A stretch of 64,000 bases of DNA. It comes from Molossus alvarezi (Eukaryota; Chordata; Mammalia; Chiroptera; Molossidae). Shown piece after piece: positions 56,101-64,000 of the stretch. The notes below the pieces were generated by a model. The model had not been told where the DNA came from, ran no database searches, and saw only the letters and a program-made list of their open reading frames with translations. Every line of letters starts with the position of its first letter. Within the stretch, counting starts at the first letter, position 1. The position numbers and the translations under genes are program-made. Location of the stretch: contig JBAWUJ010000089.1 of NCBI GenBank assembly GCA_037176705.1, forward strand, positions 1-64,000. The letters are read 5' to 3'.

Positions 56101-56918
56101 CCAGGAAGTTTTTAATTTCTTCTTTGATCTCCTCATTGACCCATTCGTTGTTTAATAACATGCTATTTGGCTTCCATGTGTGCAAATGTCTTTGCATATT
56201 CTTGTTGCAATTGATTTCTAGTATCATGCCATTGTGATCTGAGAATATGCTTGATAGGATTTCATTCTTCTTAAACTTGTAGAGACTTAGTTTTTGTGCT
56301 AACATGTGGTCTATCTTTGAGAATGTCCCATGTGCACTTGAGAAGAATGTGAATTATGTAGTTATGGCGTGTAATTCTCTGTAGATATTTATTAAATCCA
56401 TTTGGTTTAGTGCCTCATTTAGAGTCTTTGTTTCCTTGCTAATTATTTTTCTAGAGGATCTATCCAGTGATGCCAGCGTGGTGTTGAAGTCCCCTGCTAT
56501 GAGTGTATTGCTATCGACTTCTCCTTTGAAGTCTTTCAGAACATTTTTAATATATTTTGGTGCTGCTATATTGGGTGCATATATGTTTATCAAGGTTATA
56601 TCTTCCTGTTGGATAGATCCTTTCAATATTATGTAGTGGCCTTCTTTGTCTCTAGTTATGGTCTTCATTTTGAAATCTATTTTATCAGATATGAGTATTG
56701 CTACCCCAGCTTTTTTTTCCTTTTCGTTTGCTTGGAAGATTTTGTTCCATTCCTTCACTTTTAACCTATGCGAGTTTTTTCTTGTGAGGTGGGTCTCTTG
56801 TAAACAACATATAGATGAGTCATGCTTTCTTATCCAATCAGCTACTCTGTCTTTTTATGGGAGCATGCACTCTATTTACATTTAAGGTGATTATTGATAT
56901 GTACTTATTTATTGCCAT
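53120..56918 (-). pseudogene. L1 ORF2, nearly full length, frame broken
   Basis: The start ATG is at 56,916-56,918 and the expected stop at 53,120-53,122, about 1,266 codons, close to the mammalian L1 norm of about 1,275. The endonuclease is open at 56,758-56,354 and includes the active-site GDFN and [23 protein letters not shown] sequence. It continues at 56,305-55,841. The reverse transcriptase loop reads FADDIILY at about 54,800. The thumb and downstream part is open for 188 codons at 54,712-54,146 ([20 protein letters not shown]). Scattered frameshifts and stops prevent a full product. The catalytic motifs are intact, unlike those in the other group B copies. Confidence 0.88.
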
Positions 56919-57006
56919 TTTTGTTTAGTGTGGTTCTATTTTTCTTTCTATTTCTCCTGCTGATTACAGCAGGTCTTTTAACATTATTTGCAGTGCTTTT
57001 TTGGTG

Positions 57007-57864
57007 CTAATGTGTTTCCTTAGCCTTTTTTTTTTTGTCTCAGAAGCTCTTTATTTGACCTTCTATTTTGAATGATAGCCTTCCTGGGGAGTAGTCTTGG
57101 ATTCAGATACTTGTTTTTCATGACCTTATTATGTCATGCCATTCCCTTCTGGACTGTAGTGTTTCTTCTGAGAAGTCAGCTGAGTGAGAGCCTAATGGGG
57201 TTTTTTTTGTAGGTAACCTGTTTCTTATCTCTTGCTGCTTTTAGGATTCTTTCTTTGTCTTTAATTTTTGGTATTTAATTACTGTGTGTCTTGGTGTGGG
57301 CCTGTTTGGATTCTTCTTACTTGAGGCTCCCTGTGCTTCTTGAACTTGAATGCCTTCTTCCTTCACCAAGTTAGGGAAGTTTTCTGTCACTATTTCTTCA
57401 AATATATACTCTAACCGTTGCTCATTTTCTTCTTATTCGGGGACTCCTATAATGCAAAAGTTATTACATTTCTAGTTGTCCCATAGTTCTCTTAAGCTGT
57501 CTTCCTGTTTTTTAATTGTATTTAATTGTTTTTGATTTTCTGATTGGTTGATTTTTTCTACCCTATCTTCTTATTCACTGATCCAGTCTTCAGCTTCCTC
57601 TACTCTGCTATTTAGACCTTCCAATGTGTATTTTATTTCTGATATGTCCTTCTTCATTTCTTCTTGGTGGTTTTTAATTTCTAACTGCTCAATTTTCAAC
57701 ATTTCTATGTCTGTACTTATGTTGCTCATGTCCTTACACATGCTGTTGAGCTTCCTCGAGACCATGACTCTGAATTCTACTTCTGTTAACTGCTGCCCAT
57801 TTATCTTCTCTTTGGTAGAGGTCTCTTGTTCTTTCATTTGGCTTTTGTTTCTGTGTTTCAGCAT
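57007..57864 (-). pseudogene. L1 ORF1, broken
   Basis: The start ATG is at 57,862-57,864 (MLKHRNKSQMKEQETSTKEK) and the family stop TAG at 57,007-57,009, 286 codons. The coiled-coil part is open from 57,897 to 57,571 and keeps clear heptads (ISTDIEMLKIEQLEIKNHQ). Downstream the frame is lost near 57,540, and the RNA-binding half is only partly readable. Confidence 0.85.
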
Positions 57865-58678
57865 TTTGGCTATCACAGTGGGCTTTGGATCCTGCAAATT
57901 TTTCCCTGTGGGTGTTGGTATTCTGCTGTTTGTGGCTCCCTCTCCTCAGTTTGGATGAACCAGGGAGGACCCATGTTACACACCACTGTCAAGTCTTACT
58001 TTCCTGGTCAAAGTAGCTCTGGGAATGGTACAGTTATCTTCTAGCTTTTTGCCTGGAGGCTATCAGTTGCAGTTACCTGAAGAGCCTTGGCTTCTCAGTT
58101 GAATAAAAAACTTCCTCAGGTGCTCAGATGAAGAGGATTTCCTGAAGGTGGGTCAGATGCAGGTTGTTAATGGGCCTCAATTAGCATTTCAGTGGCCACC
58201 TTGTGGATTGAATCTCAGAGGGAGGGGCTGTCGCATATCCCCAGCACCCTGGGAAGAAGTAAGATACCACAGTCCTGTGTGGCTGCAACACAGCAAAAGC
58301 TCTGAGCGTCCTCCCAATCCTAAGTGTCCCCACACAGTTCCAGGCCAGTCTGCCCTCCCTCTGCCAGAGCCCAAGTGGCTGTGCATCTTTTAGCCTCTGT
58401 CTTGTCTCTGGGTTGTGGAGCTACCTGGAAGATTAACACGAGGGCTCTGCTCACAACTAATGCTGCTGCTCCCAGCTAATGCTGCTGCCAACCGTGGGCT
58501 CCCAGGCCTCCTCTCGCATCTCTGCAAGCATACCATAACTGAGGTAATGTTTCTGGTTATGTGATCCTTCAAGCTGCTTTTCTGTTGCATTTTCCTGATG
58601 ATTTGTCTTTATTTTTATTGTACTTCGAGATTGTCCTTGGAAATGGTCTGTGTAGCGTCCGTTCACTCCGCCACCATT
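57865..58678 (-). promoter_or_regulatory. L1 5' UTR / internal promoter region (short form)
   Basis: About 810 bases upstream of ORF1. The antisense splice-donor position near 58,372 has lost its GTAAGT (reads CCCAAGTGGCTG). Only two short GCTGCTCCCAGCTAATGCT-type units stand where the copy at 5.9 kb has a long repeat block. Function is inferred from the family. Confidence 0.7.
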
Positions 58679-59010
58679 TTGGAATCTGTTTTCCTAACTC
58701 TTGAGATACCTGGTTTATTCACTCATTGATGAAAAATGACTGCTGACTATATACCAGATTTGGGGGATGTAACAGAGAACAAAACAGACAAAAATTCACA
58801 CTCAAATGGAGCTTGCATTCTAGTGGGGGAGAAACAGAAAGTTAAAAAGTCATATCAGATGGTGACAAATGCTATGAAGCGTAAAACGGGATATATTGTG
58901 ATGAAGGTTCTAACATATACTTCACCTTTCCTGATGACTTAACTGTTCTCTCTACTCTGTTTGACCTTATTGCCCTTTCCATTTATTTTCATCCTATACA
59001 TTTTTTTATA
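58679..59010 (-). mobile_element. L2 remnant and short flank (pair of 19,976-20,302)
   Basis: GGGGGATGTAACAGAGAACA and CATTCTAGTGGGGGAGAAAC read as antisense L2 3' end. It differs from the unit-1 copy by several substitutions and small indels. As single-copy ancestral DNA between two L1s it is the cleanest anchor for the duplication. Confidence 0.72.
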
Positions 59011-59264
59011 ATGTTTGATTAATCTATTTTTGTTATGGATGTTTCACCTTCTTTTCCCCACTGATACCCTCCTCCCTATCCCCTTTACCTCATACCCGCC
59101 TTTGTTGTCTGTGTCCATCGGTTTTGTGTACATGCATATAAGTTCTGTGGTTTATCTCTTTCCTCCCCCCACCACCTCCTCTTCTGAGGGTTGTCAGTCT
59201 GTACCCCAATTTCACGACTTTGGCTGTACCCAGTTTCTCATACTGTAATGTACATTATATTCCA

Positions 59265-61525
59265 TAAATAAGTGAGATCATGTGATATTTGTCTTTCTCT
59301 GCTTGGCTTTTTTTTTAATTAGGATAATACTTTCTAGGTCCCTTCATGTAATCTCCAAGGTAAGAGATCTTTCTGTCTCATAGCTGCATAGTACTCTATT
59401 GTGTATATGTACCACTGCTTTTTTATTCATCCGTCTACTGATGGACACGTGGGCTGTTTCCAGATCTTAGCTATTGCAAATAGTGCTGCTATAAACATGG
59501 GGGTACATATATTCTTTCTGATTGATTTTTCAGGCTTCAAACGGTATGTTCTTAGAAGTGGGATAACTGGATCAAATGACAATTTAATTTCCAATTTTTT
59601 GTGACATCACCATATTGTTTTCCTTATGGCTGCACCAGTGTGCATTTTCACCAGCACTGTACTAGATTCCCCTTTTCTCCACACCTTCACCAACATTTGT
59701 TGTTTGATGATTTGTGGATGGTAGCCATTCTAACCCATGTGAAGTGATACCTCATAGTTGTTTTAACTTGCACCTCTCTGATGTTTAGTGACGTTGAGCA
59801 TTTTTTCATATGTTTCTTGGCCATTTGTATGTCCTGTTGGGAGAAGTGTCTATTTACGTCCTCCGCCCATTCATGAAATGGATTCTTTGTCTTCCTTTTG
59901 TTGAGGTGTATGAGGATGCTATACATACTGTAAATTTACCCCTTATCTGATGTACTGTAGGCAGTTATTCTCTATCATATAGTGGGTTCCCTTTCCACAT
60001 TGATGCTTATTTCTTTTGCTGTGCAGAAGCTTTTTAGTCCCATGTGTTCATTCTTTTCTTTGTTTCCCTTGCCTTACGCATTGTAACCATAAAAATTCTG
60101 CTTTGTGCAATGTCTGGAATTTTTTTGCCTATATTTTCTTCTAGAATTTTTATAAATTTATAAGTCACATGTAGGCCATTTATCCATCTTGAGTTAATCC
60201 TGTGTATCGTGTATGTTGGCAGTCTAGTTTCATGTTTTTGCAAGTAACTCCAATTTTCCCAGCACCGTTTACAGAAGAGGCTGTTTTTACTCCACTGCAT
60301 GCTCTTGCCATCTTGTCCAGTATTAATTGAGGATAATAATTTGGGTCAATTTATGGGTTCTCTGTTCTGTTCCATTGATCTATATGCCTGATCTTGTGCC
60401 AGTACCAGGGTGTTTTGATTACAGTGGCTTTGTAGTATAATCTGATACCTGGTATTATGATCCCTCCTCCTTAGTTCTTTATTTTGTATATTACTGTGCC
60501 ATTTAGGGGTCTTTTTTCGTTTCATATAAACTTGTTCAAGGTCTGTGTTGGATTTTGTCAAATGCTTTTTTTAGCATCTATTGATATGATCTTATGGGTT
60601 CTATCTTTTATTTTGTTTGTGTTGTGTCACATTTATTAATGCGGGAATATTGTGCCATCCTTGCTTCCCTGGGATGTATCCCACTTGATGAATAATTTTT
60701 TTGATGTATTTCTGGATTTGAATGCTGAGATTTTGTTAAGGATTTTGGCATCTGTGTTTCATCAGGGATATTGGCCTGTAGTTGTGTTTCTTTGTAGTGT
60801 CTCTATCTGGTTTTGGAATTTATATTATTTTGGATTCATACAATGAGTTTGGAAGCCTCGTCTTCTTGGAATTTTCTTCAAATAGTTTGAGGAGAATGGG
60901 TGTTAGATCTTTGATTGTTTGATAAAACTCCCGATGAAGCCATGTATGTCTGGGGTTTGGTTTGCTGGAAGTTTCCTGATGATATCTTCAATTTTCTTAG
61001 TTGTTATTGGTCTGTTCGAGTTTTCTGTCTCTTCCCGTTTCAGTTTTGGGAGACTGTTTCTAGAAATTTGTTTCTTTTGCCTAGATCGTCCAACTTATTG
61101 GCATATAATTGTTCGTAGTATATTTTAATGATCCTTTGTATTTCTGTGGTGTCAGTTGTTATTTCTCCTCACGTTTCTGATTTTGTTTACAGGGGTCCTC
61201 TCTTTCTGTTTCTTGTTGAGTCTGGCTAAGAATCGATGCATCTTGTTTATCTTTTCAAAGAATCAGCTCTTTGTTTCATTGATTATTTTTCAAAGTGGCA
61301 GCTTTCTCTTTGTCTTTAATTTTTTTATTTATCAATTTGTTTTTGTTACAGATGTTTTTCATTTTTCCCCTATTGACACCCTCCTTCCCTTTCCCTCCCT
61401 GCTCCATCCCCAGCTTTGTTTTATCAATTTCCATGTCATCTACTCTACGTCTTTCCATCAGAGCATTCATACCATGCACATTTAAGGTGATAGTTGGTAT
61501 GTACTTATTTATTGCCATTTTTTTG
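59265..61525 (-). pseudogene. L1 ORF2 (group C), heavily deleted
   Basis: Readable pieces are the C-terminal part 59,926-59,687 ([20 protein letters not shown]) and, near the start, 61,518-61,276, which begins MAINKYIPTITLNVHGMNAL (start ATG at about 61,516-61,518). The palm region and most of the endonuclease are deleted, so neither catalytic centre is present. It is the most damaged ORF2 in unit 2. Confidence 0.8.
61320..61425 (-). mobile_element. Very short L1 3' end inside L1 endonuclease region
   Basis: About 100 bases of L1 3' UTR end (TTTTGTTACAGATGTTTTTC, then CCCTCCTTCCCTTTCCCTCC to CCCCAGCTTTG) lie between endonuclease pieces of the group C L1. Flanking TTTATCAATTT at 61,328-61,338 and 61,420-61,430 may be target copies, but the left one is also normal L1 tail sequence. 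It is either a severely 5'-truncated insertion or a deletion scar. Confidence 0.6.
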
Positions 61526-62172
61526 TGTGGTTCTATTTTTCTTCTTATTTCTTCTATTAATTACAGCAGTCCTTTTAGCATATCTTGCAGTGCTGCTGTA
61601 GTGTCAATATATTCCCATAGCCTTTTTTTTTTTTTTTTTTTTTTTTTGTCTGGGAAGCTTTTTATTTGACCCTTTTTGAATGATAGCCTTGCTGGATAGA
61701 GTCGTCTTGGATTCAGATCCTTGGTTTTTATGACCTTGGTTACTTCATGGCACTCCCTTCTGTAGTGGCCTGTAGTGTTTTTGAGGAGAAGTCAGGTGAG
61801 AGCCTTATGGGGTTTCCTTTGTAGGTAAGCTGTTGCTTATCTCTTGCTGCCTTTAGAATTCTCTCTTTGTCTTTAATTTTTGTCATTTTAATTACTATGT
61901 TTCTTGGTGTGGGCCTGTTTGGGTTCTTCCTATTTGGGGCTCTCTGTGCTTCTTAAACTTAAATGTCTTCTTCTTTCACCAAGTTAGGAATGTTTTCTGT
62001 CACTATTTCTTCAAATCTATTCTCTAATACTTGCCCATTTGGGGACTCCTATGATGCAAATGTCATTACGTTTCCAGTTGTCCCACAGTTCTCTTCAGCT
62101 GTCTTCCTGTTTTTTAATTGTGTTTTCATATTCATTTTATGATTGATTGATTTTTTTTCTTCTCTGCCTTCT

Positions 62173-62418
62173 TTTTTTTATCCTCACCCGAGGACATTTT
62201 TCCATTTTTCGTTCAGATAGAGTGGGGATGATGGGGAGGAAGAGAGAGAGAGAGAAACATCGGCATGAAAGGGACACATTGAGTGGCTGCCACCCGCACG
62301 ACCAACTAGGGCCAGGGACAAACGGCAACTGAGATACGTGCCCTTAGCAGGGATCGAACCCGGGTCTCTCTGGACCGCAGGCCAATGCTCTAACCACTGA
62401 GCAAAACTGACCAGGACT
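62173..62418 (-). mobile_element. Ves SINE in L1 ORF1
   Basis: Head at 62,418 (minus strand TCCTGGTCAGTTTTGCTCAGTGGTTAGAGC), B box GGGTTCGATCCC, tail as a T-run at 62,172-62,179. Target-site copies CTTCTCTGCCTTCT (62,159-62,172) and CTTCCCTGCCTTCT (62,419-62,432) differ at one base. Confidence 0.94.
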
Positions 62419-62491
62419 CTTCCCTGCCTTCTACTTCACTGATTCGGTTCTGAGCTTCATCTACTTTGCTGGTTAATCCTTCCAATGTGTT

Positions 62492-62759
62492 TTTTTTTTT
62501 TTTATTTATTTTTTTTTAATCCTCACCCGAGGACATTTTTCCATTTTTTGTTCAGGTAGAGTGGGAGGGAGAGAGAGGAACAGAGAGAGAGAGAGAAACA
62601 TCGATGCGAAAGGAACACATCGAGTGGCTGCCACCCGCACAACCGACCAGGGCCGGGGGACAAACTGCAACCGAAGTACGCGCCCTTTGCGGGAACCGTA
62701 CCCGGGTCTCTCAGGACCGCAGGCCGACGCTGTAACCGCTGAGCCAAACCGGCCAGGGC
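62492..62759 (-). mobile_element. Ves SINE in L1 ORF1 (well preserved)
   Basis: Head at 62,759 (minus strand GCCCTGGCCGGTTTGGCTCA), A box GGCTCAGCGGTTACAGCG, B box GGGTACGGTTCCC, long T-rich tail at 62,492-62,517. Perfect target-site duplication TTCCAATGTGTT (62,480-62,491 and 62,760-62,771). The clean ends suggest a recent insertion. Confidence 0.95.
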
Positions 62760-63395
62760 TTCCAATGTGTTCTTAAATTTCTGCTGTCATTCTTCATTTC
62801 CACTTGGTTGGTTTGCATTGTTTCTATAGCATTATTCATGGTGCTGATATCCTTACTCATGCTGTTGAGCTTCCTCAAGGTCATGGCTCTGAATTCTACC
62901 TCTGATAATTTGCTTAGCTACTTTTCATTGGCCTCATCTTGGAGAGAGTCCTCTTGTTCGTTCATTTGGGATATGTTCATTTGTTTCATCATTTTGGCTA
63001 ACTCAGTGGATTTTGGAGCCTGCCAAATTTTTCCTATGGGTGTTGGTGTTCTGCTCTTTGTGGCTCCCTCTACTGTGTTTGGATGAGCCTGGGTGGGCCC
63101 ACATTAAACATCACTGTCAAGTCTTACTTTCCTGGGTAGATTTGCAAGCCCAGAACAGGTTTAGTTATCCTCTAGCTTTTCCTGGTGGGTGGTAGTCTCA
63201 GTTAATCAATGCTTTGGAATGTAGCCCTGGTGCTCTGCATAAGAGGATTTCCAGAAGGTGGGATAGATGCTGGTTATTAATGAGCCTAAATTTGCATTTT
63301 TTTGTCTCAGCAGGGAAAGTCTGAGCCTCCCAGGAGGGGTGCTGCTACTTTTTCCACAGCTTCCAGAAGGAGCACACAGGCCACCCAGGCCAGAG

Positions 63396-64000
63396 GAGGG
63401 TGCAGGTAAGCTGAGCGGTTTGCTCTGCTCTGGTTCCTGCTTGGAAAGATGCTGTGGTCCCCGGCCTACAGCTCCTGTGTGCACCTGCTGGGCAGCCCCG
63501 CTTGGCCTGTGCTTTGGCTTCCTGGTGCTTGGCTACGTGCTCTGCCTGGTCTTGGGCACCCTGGTCTCTCATAGGTAGCCCTGCCCTGGGAGGACCTGCT
63601 GTGCCAGGAGCTGCACAAGATGAAGCAGCGCCTCCCTGAGTGCCAGTGCCTGTCTGAGCCACAGCTCTAGCAGGTTGTGGGCCGGGTGCTGGAGGCAGCA
63701 GCCACTGGGTGCTCAGCAATGCCTCCGCCCACTGGAACGTGGACTTCACCTCTGCGCTTGCCTTCACCAGCACCATGCTCTCCACCACAGGTAGGATCCC
63801 AGTGGCCTGGCACCACATCCGCTCCCCACCCCACGCTCCACACCCCATGGGTCCCCAACCCCTTTCTGCCTCCCCCACCCAAGTGTCACCAGCCCCTCTG
63901 CCCCGCCTGCCTCCACCTAGGTGTCAGTTGCCCCTCCGCCATGCCTGCCACTACCTCAGTGTCAGCAGCACCTCAGCCGTACCTGCCCCCACTCTGGTGT
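63396..64000 (+). pseudogene. KCNK1: KCNK1 (TWIK-1) exon 1 plus start of intron 1, broken copy 2
   Basis: The exon runs from the ATG at 63,449 to 63,790. It is more complete than copy 1: MLWSPAYSSCVHLLGS, then (after a slip) CFGFLVLGYVLCLVLGTLV, the first transmembrane helix of the channel, then EDLLCQELHKMKQRL, CLSEPQL-stop, GRVLEAAA, and after another slip VLSNASAHWNVDFTSALAF and TSTMLSTTG. It ends TCCACCACAG|GTAGGATCC, an intact donor in the pore-1 glycine codon. At least three frame breaks and a stop make it dead. Intron-like C-rich DNA with a 38-base minisatellite follows and leaves the window. It lies head-to-head with the group C L1 5' end. Confidence 0.88.
63847..64000. repeat. 38-base minisatellite in KCNK1 intron-like DNA
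   Basis: Units start TGTCA(C/G)... at 63,884, 63,922, 63,960 and 63,998, an exact 38-base period, with a degenerate unit before them from about 63,847. Units share the pattern TGTCAGCAGCCCCTC...CCTGCC...CTCAG. It continues past the window edge. A related but irregular block is in copy 1 at about 24,750-24,840. Confidence 0.88.

Larger units (their letters stand above)
52845..58678 (-). mobile_element. L1 element, group B, best preserved full-length copy
   Basis: About 5.8 kb from the 3' end (AATTTATTTTTGTTACAG at about 52,886) to the 5' end at about 58,678 (complement of GTTCACTCCGCCACCATTTT). All parts are in order, with only small losses, such as about 35 bases at 53,850. The right flank is the L2 remnant, the same as for 14,413-19,975. 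The 5' UTR lacks the long GC repeat. Confidence 0.9.
61620..62992 (-). pseudogene. L1 ORF1 (group C), split by two Ves SINEs
   Basis: The start ATG is at 62,990-62,992 (MMKQMNISQMNEQ) and the end near 61,620 beside a 27-base T-run. Two SINEs, at 62,173-62,418 and 62,492-62,759, lie in the coiled-coil half only about 70 bases apart. The RNA-binding half (61,680-62,050) is frame-broken. The unit-1 counterpart is deleted. Confidence 0.82.
59011..63395 (-). mobile_element. L1 element, group C, with ORF1 and 5' UTR
   Basis: 3' end at about 59,011 (TTAATCTATTTTTGTTATGG) and 5' end at about 63,395 beside the KCNK1-like block. A deletion at about 60,541 removes roughly 700 bases of ORF2 (thumb and palm). 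Most of the endonuclease is missing around 61,290-61,430, where a short L1 3' end is lodged. Two Ves SINEs are in ORF1. It is paired with 20,303-24,260. Confidence 0.83.

Overview
The window is mammalian nuclear DNA, almost certainly from a bat. The main evidence is seven copies of a tRNA-derived SINE of the Ves type. Each has a head that reads GCCCTGGCC-GTTTGGCTCAG on the minus strand, an internal B-box-like GGTTCGATTCC element, and an A-tail seen as a T-run on the plus strand. The remainder is LINE-1 (L1) sequence, old and young, nearly all on the minus strand. No intact host gene is present. Every long plus-strand reading frame is a shadow of an antisense L1 frame.

The layout is not random nesting. 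The window reads as two diverged copies of one large tandem unit. Unit 1 runs from before base 1 to about 24,934. Unit 2 runs from about 24,935 to beyond 64,000. In both units the order is: a piece of a group A L1 (endonuclease-deleted), a group B L1 with a GC-rich repeat in its 5' UTR, an old L1 with a Ves SINE, a group A L1, a short non-L1 flank with a TATCTA microsatellite, a second group B L1 (near full length), an L2 remnant, a group C L1, and a broken copy of exon 1 of the two-pore potassium channel gene KCNK1 with the start of its intron. Unit 2 is longer because the group A L1 plus flank (about 5.4 kb) is itself tandemly repeated (40.7, 46.1 and 51.5 kb), and because it took two insertions: a plus-strand 5'-truncated L1 at 25.3-26.2 kb and a 2.2-kb element with L1 ORF1 but no ORF2 at 26.5-28.6 kb. 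Unit 1 has its own later Ves insertion at 7.4 kb, and it lost the ORF1 and 5' UTR of its group C L1.

Functionally, this is a graveyard of retrotransposons that multiplied partly by retrotransposition and partly by DNA-level duplication. The best preserved coding pieces are the ORF2 of the L1 at 52.8-58.7 kb (GDFN and FADD motifs readable, frame broken), the ORF1 of the ORF1-only element at 26.9-27.8 kb (one stop in the main frame), and the 3' part of ORF2 in the plus-strand insertion at 25.3 kb. Boundaries were read by eye from repeated landmarks and are good to about 5-30 bases unless a target-site duplication is stated.
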